Below the pieces are notes generated by a model. It did no database searches and had not been told where the DNA came from. It saw nothing but the letters and a program-made list of their open reading frames with translations. From contig OZ007031.1 in assembly GCA_963931605.1 (NCBI GenBank), positions 1,550,001-1,614,000 on the forward strand: a stretch of 64,000 nucleotides of DNA. The letters are read 5' to 3'. The stretch comes from CALUOB01 sp944322305 (GTDB lineage Bacteria; Actinomycetota; Coriobacteriia; Coriobacteriales; Coriobacteriaceae). Position 1 is the first letter of the stretch, and the number at the start of each line of letters is the position of its first letter. Made by a program: the position numbers and the translations under genes. Positions 9,514 to 20,926 of the stretch are shown here, piece after piece.

Positions 9514-9530
9514 CAGCGTCAGCTGAGTCG

Positions 9531-10526
9531 TTACTTCTTGATCCACGAGAACATCGAGCGAATCTTCTCGCCGGTCTTCTCGATCTCGTGCTCGTTGATC
9601 TTCTCGCGCTGCTCGAGCAGCCACTTGTGGCCGTTGTTGCAGTCGTCAACGAACTCCTGCGCAAAGCTGCCGTCCTGGATGCGGGCCAGGATCTGCTTCA
9701 TGGCCGCACGGCTCTCCTCGTTGATGACCTTGGGGCCGGCGTAGTACTCGCCGTACTCGGCCGTGTTGGAGATGGAGTAGTTCATGAAGTGGATGCCGCT
9801 CTCGTACATGAGGTCCACGATCATCTTCATCTCGTGGTAGCACTCGAAGTACGCCAGCTCCGGCGGATAACCGGCGTCGACCAGCGTCTCGAAGCCGGCC
9901 TTCACAAGCTCCACCAGGCCGCCGCAGAGCACCGCCTGCTCGCCGAACAGATCCTCCTCGGTCTCCTCCTTGAAGGTGGCCTTGATGATGCCCGAGCGGG
10001 CACCGCCCACGCCCCAGCAGTAAGACAGCGCGATGTCCCACGCGTTGCCCGTGGCGTCCTGGTACACGCAGGCCAGATCCGGCACGCCGGAGCCCTCGGT
10101 GAACTGGCGGCGCACGATGTGGCCCGGGCCCTTGGGCGCGCACATGATGACGTTGACGTCCTCGGGGGCCTTGATGTAGCCGTAGTGGATGTTGAAGCCG
10201 TGGGCGAAGGCCAGCGTGTTGCCGGGCTTGAGGTGGTCCTTGATATGCTCCTCGTACACCTTGGGCTGGGTCTCGTCGGGCACGAGCATCATGATGAGGT
10301 CGGCTTCCTCGGCCGCGTCGTCCATGCTCATGACCTTGAGGCCGGCCTCGCGTGCCTTGTCAGCGCTCTTGGAGCCCTCGCGCAGGCCGACGCGCACGTC
10401 GCACCCGGAGTCCAGCAGGTTCAGCGCATGGGCGTGGCCCTGGCTGCCGTAGCCGATGATGGCGATCTTCATCCCTTGGATAACCTTGGGATCCACGTCC
10501 TCTTCGTAATAAATCGTAACAGCCAT
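9531..10526 (-). CDS. ilvC: Ketol-acid reductoisomerase (NADP+), class I
   Basis: 331 aa, the class I length. It converts acetolactate and acetohydroxybutyrate to the dihydroxy acids in isoleucine, valine and leucine synthesis. N-terminal Rossmann motif GYGSQGHAHAL at about 25-35; the KGPGHIVR region and the C-terminal helical domain (CGGLVELVKAGFETLV onwards) follow. The ATG at 10526 has TTAGGAGAAAAG upstream; longer in-frame starts lack a ribosome site. It follows ilvN after a 236-bp gap with a strong GC hairpin, so it may be co-transcribed with partial attenuation or have its own promoter. Confidence 0.96.
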   Translation of the reverse strand: MAVTIYYEEDVDPKVIQGMKIAIIGYGSQGHAHALNLLDSGCDVRVGLREGSKSADKAREAGLKVMSMDDAAEEADLIMMLVPDETQPKVYEEHIKDHLKPGNTLAFAHGFNIHYGYIKAPEDVNVIMCAPKGPGHIVRRQFTEGSGVPDLACVYQDATGNAWDIALSYCWGVGGARSGIIKATFKEETEEDLFGEQAVLCGGLVELVKAGFETLVDAGYPPELAYFECYHEMKMIVDLMYESGIHFMNYSISNTAEYGEYYAGPKVINEESRAAMKQILARIQDGSFAQEFVDDCNNGHKWLLEQREKINEHEIEKTGEKIRSMFSWIKK

Positions 10527-10565
10527 CTTTTCTCCTAACACTTGGCTTTTACTGCTATGTTTACC

Positions 10566-10589
10566 GGCCGCGGCGAGAACGCCGCGGCC
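10566..10589. promoter_or_regulatory. ilvC: GC hairpin in the ilvC leader
   Basis: Perfect 10-bp stem GGCCGCGGCG / CGCCGCGGCC with a 4-base loop, 40 bases upstream of the ilvC start. It could be an attenuator, a processing site or a roadblock between ilvN and ilvC. The same gap also holds a TTCTCGCCC repeat core. Confidence 0.4.
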
Positions 10590-10762
10590 CTTGGTAACCG
10601 AACTCATCGCCCGCGTGGGCGAGAACTGCTGACGCAGGGCCACCGAGGGACCTGGTTCGGGCGAGTTCTGAGCGGGCCTTTCGCACGGTGAAACCGGCGA
10701 AAAGAGTGCGAGCGAACATGAGCCCGGGCCAGGCCCCTCGGCGGCCCGGGCGAAAGGTCGCG

Positions 10763-11248
10763 CTAGCTGTCGCGCGCGCCGCGGCTCATCGCGATCTTGC
10801 CGGTGCGCGTGAGCTGGCGGATGCCGTAGCTGCGGAACAGGTCCTCCAGCGCGTCGAGCTTGCTCTGCGTGCCGGTGGCCTCCACCGTAAGCGAGTTCTT
10901 GCCCACGTCCACGATGTTGGCGCGGAAGATGTTGGCGATCTCGATGATCTCGTGGCGCCGGTCGGGGGCGGCCACCACCTTGAACAGCACCAGCTCGCGC
11001 TCGATGGCGTCCGTGTCGGTGAGGTCCGAGATCTTGTAGACGCTCACCAGCTTGTGCAGCTGCTTGGTGATCTGCTCGTAGCCCACCTCGTCGGCGTCAA
11101 CGATGATGGTCATGCGGCTCATCGTGGTGTCCTCGGTGGGGGCCACGGTGAGCGAGTCGATGTTGAAGCCGCGGCGGCTGATGAGCCCCGTCACGCGGGA
11201 AAGCACGCCGGGGCGGTTCTCTACGAGCACGGAGAGGATGTACTTCAC
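10763..11248 (-). CDS. ilvN: Acetolactate synthase small (regulatory) subunit
   Basis: 161 aa. It carries the ACT domain (residues 1-75, opening KYILSVLVENRPGVLSRV) through which valine inhibits the enzyme, and a C-terminal ALS_ss_C domain. The start is GTG, one base after the ilvB TAA, so it is translationally coupled. It activates and regulates IlvB in a cytosolic complex. Confidence 0.96.
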   Translation of the reverse strand: MKYILSVLVENRPGVLSRVTGLISRRGFNIDSLTVAPTEDTTMSRMTIIVDADEVGYEQITKQLHKLVSVYKISDLTDTDAIERELVLFKVVAAPDRRHEIIEIANIFRANIVDVGKNSLTVEATGTQSKLDALEDLFRSYGIRQLTRTGKIAMSRGARDS

Positions 11249-11249
11249 G

Positions 11250-13384
<2,135 letters not shown>

Positions 13385-13388
<4 letters not shown>

Positions 13389-15049
13389 GAGAGATACGCC
13401 CCCTTGTCTGCGCTGGTTACGAGCTTGGCGTACCGGGAGAGAACCCCGGTGGTGTACTTGGGCGCGGGCGGCTGCCACGCGGCGCGGCGGGCGGCCAGCT
13501 CCTCGTCGGAGAGGCGCACGTTGAGCGTGCCCGCCTCGATGTCGATGTCGATGATGTCGCCCTCCTCAACCAGGGCGATGGGGCCGCCGGCCGCTGCCTC
13601 GGGCGAGACGTGCCCGATGCACGGGCCCTTGCTGGCGCCGGAGAAGCGCCCGTCGGTGATGAGCGCCACCGAGGTGGCGAGCCCCATGCCGCAGATGGCG
13701 CTGGTGGGCGTGAGCATCTCGCGCATGCCCGGGCCTCCGGCCGGGCCCTCATAGCGGATAACCACCACGTCGCCGGGGTTTATCGCCCCGCCGAAGATGG
13801 CCTCGCAGGCCTCCTCCTCGCTGTTGAACACGCGGGCCGGGCCGGAGTGCGCAAACATCTCGGGCGCCACGGCGCTGCGCTTGACCACGCCGCAGTTGGG
13901 CGCCAGGTTGCCGCGCACCACCTTGAGGCCGCCGATGGGGCTGTAGGCGTTCTCGACCTCGCGCACAACCTCGCCGTCGGCCGCGGGGCATGCCTCAACC
14001 CACTCGGCCATGGTGCCGTGGCAGGTGAGCGCGTCGCCGCGCAAAAGCCCCGCGCGGCCGAGCACGCCCAGGATGGCCGGGATGCCGCCCACGGCGTTCA
14101 GGTCCTCGATGTGCAGGGGGCCGGCCGGCGCGATGCGCACGATGTTGGGGGTCTTGTCGGACACGCGGTCCCAGTCGTCCATGGTGACGGGGCAGCCGGC
14201 GGCCTGCGCTATGGCCGTGAGGTGCAGCATCGTGTTGGTGGAGCCGCCGAAGGCCATGTCGAGCACCATGCCGTTGTAGACGCTCTTCTCGTTCAGGATG
14301 TCGAGCGCGGTGACGCCCTTCTCCACCAGCTCCATGACCTTCATGCCGGTGTGCTTGGCCAGGCGGATGCGCTCGGCGTACACCGCCGGGATGGTGCCGT
14401 TGCCGGGAAGGGCCAAGCCCAGCGCCTCGGCCAGGCAGCAGATGGAGTTGGCGGTGAACATGCCCGAGCAGCTGCCGCAGGTGGGGCAGGCCGTCTTCTC
14501 GAGCCAGGCGCACTCCTCCTCGGTCATGGTGCCGGCCGTGACCTGGCCCACCGCGTCGAAGAGGCTGTTGAGGTCGGTCTGGCGGCCGCACTTGTCGCGC
14601 CCGGCCAGCATGGGACCGCCGGAGACGAGCATGGTGGGGATGTTCAGGCGCGCCGCGGCGATGAGCATGCCGGGCACGATCTTGTCGCAGCTGGGGATGA
14701 GGACCATGGCGTCGAACTGGTGGCCCTGGATGGCGCACTCAACCGAGTCGGCGATAACCTCGCGGGAAACCAGGCTGTAGTGCATGCCCTCGTGGTTCAT
14801 GGCGATGCCGTCGCACACGCCGATGGTGTTGATCTGCAAGGGGGTGCCGCCGGCCATGCGCACGCCGGCCTTCACGGCGTCGGCGATCTGCTGGAGGTGC
14901 AGGTGGCCGGGGATGACTTCGTTTTGCGCCGACACCACCGCCACCAGCGGGCGGTCGAGCTCCTCGTCGGTAAGGCCGTCAGCCGCCAGAAGGCTTCGGT
15001 GCGGCGCACGCGCCAGCCCCTTCTTCACGGCATCGCTTCGCATCTGCAT
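13385..15049 (-). CDS. ilvD: Dihydroxy-acid dehydratase
   Basis: 554 aa, full length. Dehydrates the dihydroxy acids to the 2-keto acids of isoleucine and valine; Fe-S and Mg dependent. Fe-S cysteines are visible in SCDKIVPGM near 117 and CPTCGSCSGMFTANS near 187. It is the first gene of ilvD-ilvB-ilvN (then ilvC), and its TGA overlaps the ilvB GTG by four bases. Two ATGs (15049 and 15041) compete and neither has a strong ribosome site. A leader of about 400 bp precedes it. Confidence 0.95.
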
Positions 15050-15454
15050 TGCGCCCTCGCTTTCCTCGTGCCCGCGGCGACCCTGCCGGGTGCCGGGGCG
15101 GCGTTCCTGCTGAGAAATGCGAGGCAGCGCAAGGCTCCCTGCCCGATGCCCGTAACGGGGGCTCCGGCGCGGCGTAGTTGCGCGTGCGCGGCGCGAGGAT
15201 CGCCCGCGGCGCGTGAGGCGCGTTCAGCCGAGCAGCTCGAGGGGGTGTTCCCGACCGCCCGCCGCGGGGTCTCACGCTACCCGCTCGCTGGGAGACGCGC
15301 GTCCGGTACTCGCCCTGTCATCGCATTTGCTGAGTTGCGTCATTGTCCGCCCGCGGCGGGCGCACGGGCGCGGCAGGCGCGCAAGGAAACGCGACTGAAA
15401 CAATTTCATCGGCGAGCGGAGCCCGGCGCGCCCCGACCGGGCCGGAACGCCTCG
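15050..15454 (-). promoter_or_regulatory. Long leader of ilvD with a T-box stem-I-like pattern
   Basis: 405 bases without a credible gene. Read leftward, 15200-15330 shows in order a GACAGGGCGAGTACC segment, an AGCGAG...GTGAGA hairpin segment, GGGAACACCCCC and then TCGAGCTGCTCGGCTGAAC. This recalls T-box stem I layout, with ACC as a possible specifier. I find no UGGN antiterminator bulge downstream, so this is only a suggestion; the leader could be a different attenuator or nothing. Confidence 0.2.
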
Positions 15455-15529
15455 CCTGCCATGGGGGACGGGTGCGGGTGGCAGAACATGCCACATGTTC
15501 TGCCACCCGCACCCGTCCCCCATGGCAGG
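15455..15529. repeat. Perfect 36-bp palindrome, T family
   Basis: Left arm 15455-15490 and right arm 15494-15529 are exact reverse complements with a 3-base loop (CCA). The arm begins CCTGCCATGGGGGACGGGTG and ends GGTGGCAGAACATG. Diverged copies are at 1523-1591, 24484-24568, about 40862-40925 and a half-copy near 6020. It lies downstream of murE, after hairpin R copy 3. Confidence 0.85.
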
Positions 15530-15568
15530 TCCCCAATGGCAGCCCGCCTCCCGTTCCGTCTTACGAAG

Positions 15569-15601
15569 TGCGCCAAATTAGGCCCGGCCTAATTTGGCGC
15601 A
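15569..15601. repeat. Hairpin R, copy 3, overlapping the murE stop
   Basis: Perfect arms TGCGCCAAATTAGGC / GCCTAATTTGGCGCA with loop CCG. It overlaps the 3' end of murE: the repeat supplies the last residues (RCAKLGRA) and the stop codon of that protein. Confidence 0.85.
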
Positions 15602-17131
15602 TCGAGCGGCGGCTTCGAGGAAAATCTCGCCATCGGTGCGGCAGGGCATGAAGGCGTTGCCCTCGTGCTGGCGCGTCTCGTCACCCTTGGCCAGCAGGCA
15701 CACGATGGCCGGGCCGTCACCTGCGTAGGCGAGCTCCGTGGCGCGGCGCACGGCCTCCTCGCGGTCGCAGATCACCTCGTAGGGAACGCCGGCGGGCGTG
15801 GCCGCGACCATCTGCGCGCAGATCTCCTCCACCGCCTCGTTGGCCGGATCCTCCTCGGTGTAGATGAGGTAGTCAGCCCACTTGGCCGCCTCCTCCGGCA
15901 GCTCCTGGCGACGCTCGTAGGCCTTGCCGCCCGGCGCGCCGAACAGCGCGATCACGCGCCAGCCCGGGAACTCCTCCTTCACCGACGGGAAGAAGCGCTG
16001 GTACGAGAGCTTGTTGTGCGCATAGTCCACCAGCGCCATAACCTTGTCGCCCCCATCAGGCGGACAGACAAGCTCCATGCGTCCCGGCACGCGCGCCTCG
16101 GCCAAGCCGCGCACCACCTGGTCGGCGCCGATGCCCAGCGCCTCGGCAACGGCTGCGGCGGCCAGCGCGTTGTCCACGTTGAAGAGCCCCGGCATAGGCA
16201 GCGTCACCGGAGCTTCCCAGGTGGGCATGTGCGCGGTGAAGCTCACGCGACCCAGGCTGGAGGTCACGTTGCTCGCCCACACGTCGGCGCCGGGCGTGCC
16301 GGCGGCCGAGAAGCGCAGGCACTTCTCGCACTGCGCCGCACGCGCAAGGATCTCGTCGGCGTGGTCGGCGTCGAGGTTCACCACGGCCGTGCGCGTCTGG
16401 TCGAAGATGCGCAGCTTGCTGGCGAAGTAATCCTCAAAGTCCGGATGCTCGACGGGCGAGATGTGGTCGCGCCCGATGTTCAGGAACACGCCTACGTCGA
16501 AGGTGAGCCCGAGCACGCGGTCGTACTTGAGCCCCTGGCTCGAGACCTCCATGTCCAGGTATGGCAGACCCGCGGCGCGCACGTTGGCGATGTGCCGCCA
16601 CAGGTCGGGAGCCTCGGGCGTGGTGTTGTGGCTCTCGAGGTTCTCCACGCCGTCGTAGGTGTCGATGGAGCCGATCACACCCGTGCCCGAGCCCGGCACG
16701 CCGTTGTCAAGGATGGCGCGCAGCATGTACGACACCGTGGACTTGCCCTTGGTGCCGGTGATGCCGACCACCTGCACGGCGCGGTCCGGCCGGCCGAAAG
16801 CCTCGGCGGCGGCAAGCGCCATGGCGGGCCGCAGGCTCTCCGGGCGGGCTACAAGCGCCGGCACCCCGGGCGCCGCAGCGGCAAGCTCGTCGGCGCGGCC
16901 CTCGTCGCACAGGTAGGCCACGGCGCCGGCGTTGAGCGCGGCCGCAAGGTAAGCCGGCTTGAACGCCGCGCCCTTGCAGATGAACAGGTGACCCGGGCGC
17001 ACCACGCGCGAGTCGCAGTCGGCGCCGGTCACGGGCGTGGCGCCCGCTTCGGCCGTAAGGTTGCGTGTGCCTGCGAGCCAGCCGCGCCTCTCAAGAAGCG
17101 CGGCGAGCGAGGCGAGTGTCAAGGTATCCAT
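15578..17131 (-). CDS. murE: UDP-MurNAc-tripeptide synthetase, lysine-type
   Basis: 517 aa Mur ligase adding the third stem amino acid to UDP-MurNAc-L-Ala-D-Glu. P-loop GITGTKGKST near 123; central ligase motifs SHNTTPEAPD and DYAHNKLS. At the specificity site near 425 it reads EEDPANE, like the DNPAND of staphylococcal lysine-adding MurE and not the DNPR of diaminopimelate enzymes; lysine or a similar diamine is inferred. I chose the ATG at 17131; longer in-frame starts lack homology to MurE N-termini. The last eight residues come from hairpin R copy 3. Confidence 0.88.
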   Translation of the reverse strand: MDTLTLASLAALLERRGWLAGTRNLTAEAGATPVTGADCDSRVVRPGHLFICKGAAFKPAYLAAALNAGAVAYLCDEGRADELAAAAPGVPALVARPESLRPAMALAAAEAFGRPDRAVQVVGITGTKGKSTVSYMLRAILDNGVPGSGTGVIGSIDTYDGVENLESHNTTPEAPDLWRHIANVRAAGLPYLDMEVSSQGLKYDRVLGLTFDVGVFLNIGRDHISPVEHPDFEDYFASKLRIFDQTRTAVVNLDADHADEILARAAQCEKCLRFSAAGTPGADVWASNVTSSLGRVSFTAHMPTWEAPVTLPMPGLFNVDNALAAAAVAEALGIGADQVVRGLAEARVPGRMELVCPPDGGDKVMALVDYAHNKLSYQRFFPSVKEEFPGWRVIALFGAPGGKAYERRQELPEEAAKWADYLIYTEEDPANEAVEEICAQMVAATPAGVPYEVICDREEAVRRATELAYAGDGPAIVCLLAKGDETRQHEGNAFMPCRTDGEIFLEAAARCAKLGRA

Positions 17132-17263
17132 GCGCTGAGCATAGCCTACGGCTCGCAGCCACCCGGCCACACTGCGCAGATTTACGCAAATGGTAAGAAA
17201 CGCTCGGCAAAAGCTGAAAGCGCCCGACCGTCCGCCGACCCGCCCCCGCTCCGTCTTACGAAA

Positions 17264-17296
17264 TGCGCCCAATGAGGCCCGGCCTCATTTGGCGCA
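17264..17296. repeat. Hairpin R, copy 4
   Basis: TGCGCCCAATGAGGC / GCCTCATTTGGCGCA, one mismatch, loop CCG. It lies 6 bases past the ilvA stop codon and is preceded on the + strand by the conserved CCGTCTTACGAAA flank. Confidence 0.85.
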
Positions 17297-17302
17297 TCGC
17301 AG

Positions 17303-18523
17303 CTACAGCGAGGTCTGCACGCAGGTGGGCGAGAAGCCGGCCTCCTCGAGCGCCTGCACGATCTGGCGCTTGTGCTCGGTGCCGTACGCCTCGATGGTCA
17401 CGCGCAGCTCGACGGCCGCGTTGCGGTTGGTGCTTACGAACTGGTTGTGCTCCAGCTTGATCACGTTGCCGTTCTTCTCGGCGATGACGCTGGCCACCTT
17501 CACCAGCATGCCAGGGCGGTCGGGCAGCAGCACGCTCACCGTGAAAATGCGGTCGCGCTGGATCAGCCCGTGCTGCACCACCGAGCTCATGGTGATGACG
17601 TCCATGTTGCCGCCCGAGAGGATCGACACCACGCGGCGGTTCTCAGCCGGCAGGTGCTTGAGCGCGGCCACCGTGAGCAGGCCCGAGTTCTCCACGATCA
17701 TCTTGTGGTTCTCAACCATGTCGAGGAAGGCCACGATGAGCTCTTCGTCCGGCACGGTGATGACCTCGTCGAGGTTCTGCTGCAGGTAGGGGAAGACCTT
17801 GTCGCCCGGCTCGAGCACGGCAGTGCCGTCGGCGATGGTGTTGCAGCTGGGGAGCTTCACCACGTGCCCGGCGTCGAGCGAGGCAGTGAGGCACGCCGCT
17901 CCCGCAGGTTCCACGCCGATGACGCGGATCTTGGGGTTGTAGAGCTTGGCGAAGGTGGAGACGCCGCAGGCCAGGCCGCCGCCGCCCACCGGCACCAGGA
18001 TGGTGTCCACCAGCGGCAGCTCCTGCACGATCTCCATGGCGATGGTGCCCTGGCCGGTGGCGAGCACGGGGTCGTTGAACGGGTGGATGAAGGTGTAGCC
18101 GCGCTCGGCGGCGAGCTGCTCGGCGTACTCGCAGCTCTCGTCGTACACGTCGCCCACGAGCACCACCTCGGCGCCGTAGCTCTTGGTGCGCTCGACCTTG
18201 ATGAGCGGCGTGGTGGTGGGCATGACCACCACGGCCTTGGCGCCGGCGCGCGCCGCGGCGTAGGCCACGCCCTGCGCGTGGTTGCCGGCGCTGGCGGTGA
18301 TAAGGCCGCGGTCCAGCTCCTCGGGACTCAGCGTGCTGATCTTGTAGTAGGCGCCGCGCACCTTGTAGGCACCCGTGCGCTGCATGTTCTCGGGCTTGAG
18401 AAACACGCGGTTGCCCGTTGCCTGGCTGAAGTACGGGCTCTCGACGAGCTCGGTCTTCTGCGTGACTTCCTTGACCTTCTCCGACGCCTGCTCAAAGGCG
18501 TCGAGCGTGAGCATCTCCGGCAT
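17303..18523 (-). CDS. ilvA: Threonine ammonia-lyase with C-terminal ACT domain
   Basis: 406 aa PLP enzyme converting threonine to 2-ketobutyrate, the first step towards isoleucine. The PLP lysine is in GAYKVRGA near residue 52; the phosphate-binding glycine loop is PVGGGGLACG near 180. Residues about 322-400 form one ACT-like domain (VSVLLPDRPGMLVKVASVIA), so it is the short form with one regulatory domain. The ATG at 18523 has AAAAGGACGCGCT upstream. It is divergent from an ABC ATPase gene across 79 bp. A catabolic role cannot be excluded from sequence alone. Confidence 0.92.
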   Translation of the reverse strand: MPEMLTLDAFEQASEKVKEVTQKTELVESPYFSQATGNRVFLKPENMQRTGAYKVRGAYYKISTLSPEELDRGLITASAGNHAQGVAYAAARAGAKAVVVMPTTTPLIKVERTKSYGAEVVLVGDVYDESCEYAEQLAAERGYTFIHPFNDPVLATGQGTIAMEIVQELPLVDTILVPVGGGGLACGVSTFAKLYNPKIRVIGVEPAGAACLTASLDAGHVVKLPSCNTIADGTAVLEPGDKVFPYLQQNLDEVITVPDEELIVAFLDMVENHKMIVENSGLLTVAALKHLPAENRRVVSILSGGNMDVITMSSVVQHGLIQRDRIFTVSVLLPDRPGMLVKVASVIAEKNGNVIKLEHNQFVSTNRNAAVELRVTIEAYGTEHKRQIVQALEEAGFSPTCVQTSL

Positions 18524-18540
18524 AGCGCGTCCTTTTCGCT

Positions 18541-18578
18541 TTGATTGCTTTGGTGTAGTAAAGTAGCATACCACCAAA
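18541..18578. promoter_or_regulatory. Divergent ilvA/ABC promoter with palindrome
   Basis: On the + strand TTGATT (18541-18546), 17 bases, then TAGCAT (18564-18569) is a plausible promoter for the ABC gene. It is overlapped by TTTGGTG...CACCAAA (18549-18555 and 18572-18578), a possible operator for both directions. Confidence 0.35.
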
Positions 18579-18602
18579 CCACTTTGACGAACCGAGGCAT
18601 CC

Positions 18603-19451
18603 ATGTCTGAAGAAACCCGCTCGGCCAGCGTGGCCGCGCCTACGGCCGACGCCGGTGCGGCCGCCTCCGCGCCGCTCTTCTCGCTCCATAACGCCCAGGT
18701 AGTGCGCGCCGGCCGCACGATCTTGTCGGTCGACCGCTTCGACTTGGCCGAGGGCGAGCACGTGGCGCTGCTGGGCCCCAACGGCGCCGGCAAGTCCACC
18801 TTCATCCAGCTGCTCACGCGCGAGGTCTTCCCACTGCACCGCGACGAGCCGCCCGTGCGCTTCCGCGGCCAGGCGCGCCCGCTGCTCGCCGACATCAAGC
18901 AGGCGCTGGGCATCGTGTCGGCCACCATGCACGACCAGGTGCGCGTGCACCTGCCGGTGATCGAGATCGTGTGCGGCGGGCACTACGGCACGCTGGGCCT
19001 GCCGCCGCGCGTGACCCTGACCGACGAGCTGCGCAGCCGCGGCTTGGATGCGCTCGACCGACTGGGCATCGCCGACATCGCCGAGCGCGACGTGATGACG
19101 CTCTCGACCGGGCAGGTGCGCCGCGTGCTGGTGGCGCGCGAGCTCATGAGCGACCCGCGCGTCCTCATCTTCGACGAGCCATGCACCGGCCTCGACCCCG
19201 AGGGCATGTACCACGTGCGCGACACCATGCGGCTGCTGGCCGAGGAGGGCCGCTCGGTGGTGCTCGTGACGCACTATCCCGAGGACATCATCCCCGCCAT
19301 CAAGCGCGTGCTGCTGATAAAGGACGCCGAGGTCTTTGCCGACGGTCCCAAGGAGGAGCTGCTCACCAGCGAAGAGATGACGGCGCTGTTCGGCGTGCCG
19401 CTGGTGGTTGAGGAGCGCGGCGGCTGGTACTCCCTGCGCGGGAGGTATTAA
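18603..19451 (+). CDS. ABC transporter ATP-binding protein, orphan
   Basis: 282 aa single ABC domain: Walker A GPNGAGKST, signature LSTGQ (in MTLSTGQVRRVLVA), Walker B VLIFDEPCTGLDP, switch His in VLVTHYPED. No permease or binding protein is adjacent, so substrate is unknown; the layout resembles stand-alone YlmA/ModF-like ATPases. The first 25 residues are an Ala-rich extension. Divergent from ilvA with shared control DNA. Confidence 0.85.
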   Translation: MSEETRSASVAAPTADAGAAASAPLFSLHNAQVVRAGRTILSVDRFDLAEGEHVALLGPNGAGKSTFIQLLTREVFPLHRDEPPVRFRGQARPLLADIKQALGIVSATMHDQVRVHLPVIEIVCGGHYGTLGLPPRVTLTDELRSRGLDALDRLGIADIAERDVMTLSTGQVRRVLVARELMSDPRVLIFDEPCTGLDPEGMYHVRDTMRLLAEEGRSVVLVTHYPEDIIPAIKRVLLIKDAEVFADGPKEELLTSEEMTALFGVPLVVEERGGWYSLRGRY

Positions 19452-19628
19452 CGCAAGGAAATAGACGCTTCGTTCGCGTGCGGCATGCTCCGCTCGCTCG
19501 TGGCGGCACGCGAAGGCAGCCGCAGGGCCCACTTTCCGTGCGTGCCCCGAACGCCTGCGGGTCGCGCCTGGAAACACATGGCGCATGCAGCGATTCCAAC
19601 GCGTGCGCCATGCCATATCTGCTTGTAG

Positions 19629-19809
19629 TGTGCAAATATTCGAGCTATGGACGATTCTGCGGAGCTTGCGTTTTGCACGAGCGTTTCACCCTGCAAAAAT
19701 ATGCAGGGTGTCCGTATATCACCTGGTAATAGACATGCGTTTATTCATTTTGCGAAACGCCCCGGGAAGGCGCGAACGCACAATCGTCCATAGCTCGAAT
19801 ATTTGCACA
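19629..19809. mobile_element. 181-bp MITE-like element A, copy 1
   Basis: Perfect 28-bp terminal inverted repeats at 19629-19656 and 19782-19809 (core ATTCGAGCTATGGACGA). The interior is AT-richer than its surroundings and holds an inner hairpin, CACCCTGC/GCAGGGTG near 19690. A second copy with the same arms but different interior is at 28894-29077. No coding capacity. The rest of the 399-bp gap 19452-19850 shows nothing else. Confidence 0.65.
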
Positions 19810-19850
19810 GGCCAACCCGCCTTGCGGCAAAAGAGCCGCCGACCGGCGCG

Positions 19851-20786
19851 CTACACCAGCTCGATCAGGCCAAAGTGCGCAAGGCCCGTGGCCACGCCGT
19901 CGTCTTGCACGGAATCGGTGATGTAGGCGGCGCGCTCCTTCACGTTGGGCAGGGCGTTGCCCATGGCGACGAAGGTCTCAACCGCATCGGCCATGGAGAG
20001 GTCGTTCTCGGAGTCGCCGAACGCGTAGGTGTTCTCGCGTCCGTGGTCCAACGCGGCGAGCGCGCTGGCGATGCCGGCCGCCTTGTCAACGCCGCGGCGC
20101 GAGAACTCGAGCACGCCGCCCTGCAGGTCGCATACGGTGTAATGCTCGCGGCAAAACGGCAGCACGCGCTCGAGCCGGTCGGGCGAGACGTTGCGAGCGC
20201 AAAACTTCACCATGCCCAGCTCGCGCACACGCGCGGCGAACTCCTCCGGCGTGCGCATGAGCTCGTGCCCCTCGTAGATGGGAACGCTGCCGCTGGGGTA
20301 CAGCGACAGGCATACGTAATCGGTCTCCATATCGGCGTCGATGCCCGCCTCGAACAGGCGGCGCGCGGTCTCAACCGCCAGGTCGTACGGCACATGCTCG
20401 TGGCGGATAACCTCGTTGCCTATGCGCACGTACGCGCCCGCGCTGGCCACAATACCCGTGAGCCCCAAGTCCCAGAACTGCGGGCGCACGAAGCCGATGG
20501 GGCGCCCCGTGCAGATGAAGGTGGCGTGACCAGCCTCGCGCATACGGTGGAACGCCTCGTACACGGCCGGCGAGGGAACGCAGCTCTCGTAGAGGGAGGC
20601 GACCTCGTCGTCAGCGGCGCCCGAGGTATATTGCACGCCCGCGATCCGACCGGCGGCCGCGGGCGTTGGCGCGTCGCTCCCCTCGCTGCCCTGCACCGCC
20701 TCGCTGCTCAGCGTCGGGTTCCACGTGATCGTACCGTCTATGTCGAAAAACGCCACCGCGTTCGCGCCGCCAGCCGCCGTGCTCAT
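19851..20786 (-). CDS. HAD-superfamily hydrolase (Cof-type, IIB)
   Basis: 311 aa. Motif I FFDIDGTI (nucleophile Asp at the N-terminus), a large cap domain, then motif IV GDSENDLSMAD. Cof-type HADs dephosphorylate sugar phosphates, flavins or similar small molecules; the substrate is not predictable here. The ATG at 20786 has GGGGAGG upstream. It stands alone; no operon partner is evident. Confidence 0.85.
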   Translation of the reverse strand: MSTAAGGANAVAFFDIDGTITWNPTLSSEAVQGSEGSDAPTPAAAGRIAGVQYTSGAADDEVASLYESCVPSPAVYEAFHRMREAGHATFICTGRPIGFVRPQFWDLGLTGIVASAGAYVRIGNEVIRHEHVPYDLAVETARRLFEAGIDADMETDYVCLSLYPSGSVPIYEGHELMRTPEEFAARVRELGMVKFCARNVSPDRLERVLPFCREHYTVCDLQGGVLEFSRRGVDKAAGIASALAALDHGRENTYAFGDSENDLSMADAVETFVAMGNALPNVKERAAYITDSVQDDGVATGLAHFGLIELV

Positions 20787-20926
20787 GCCCGCCTCCCCGC
20801 GCGCCATGCGCGCCTCCGAGCCAACCGTCACTTGTTCACACGACTCAGTATTATGGCGCACGGGCGACAAGGTGCATGTTGCAAGTTTGTGCGCTTTTCT
20901 GCCGCACGAACAGACGCCGCGCCGCC

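Larger units (their letters stand above)
8323..9530. other. Gene-free 1.2-kb repeat mosaic between glnN and ilvC
   Basis: I find no credible coding region. It must hold the glnN promoter at its left end; the rest is built of repeats annotated separately: a hairpin R copy, a 126-bp element with terminal inverted repeats, a 19-bp-arm inverted repeat, a perfect hairpin R copy and a terminator-like hairpin next to ilvC. The stretch 8660-8830 also holds degenerate direct repeats (variants of GTTGGCCGCGCTT) related to the array at 57435-58218. Confidence 0.6.
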
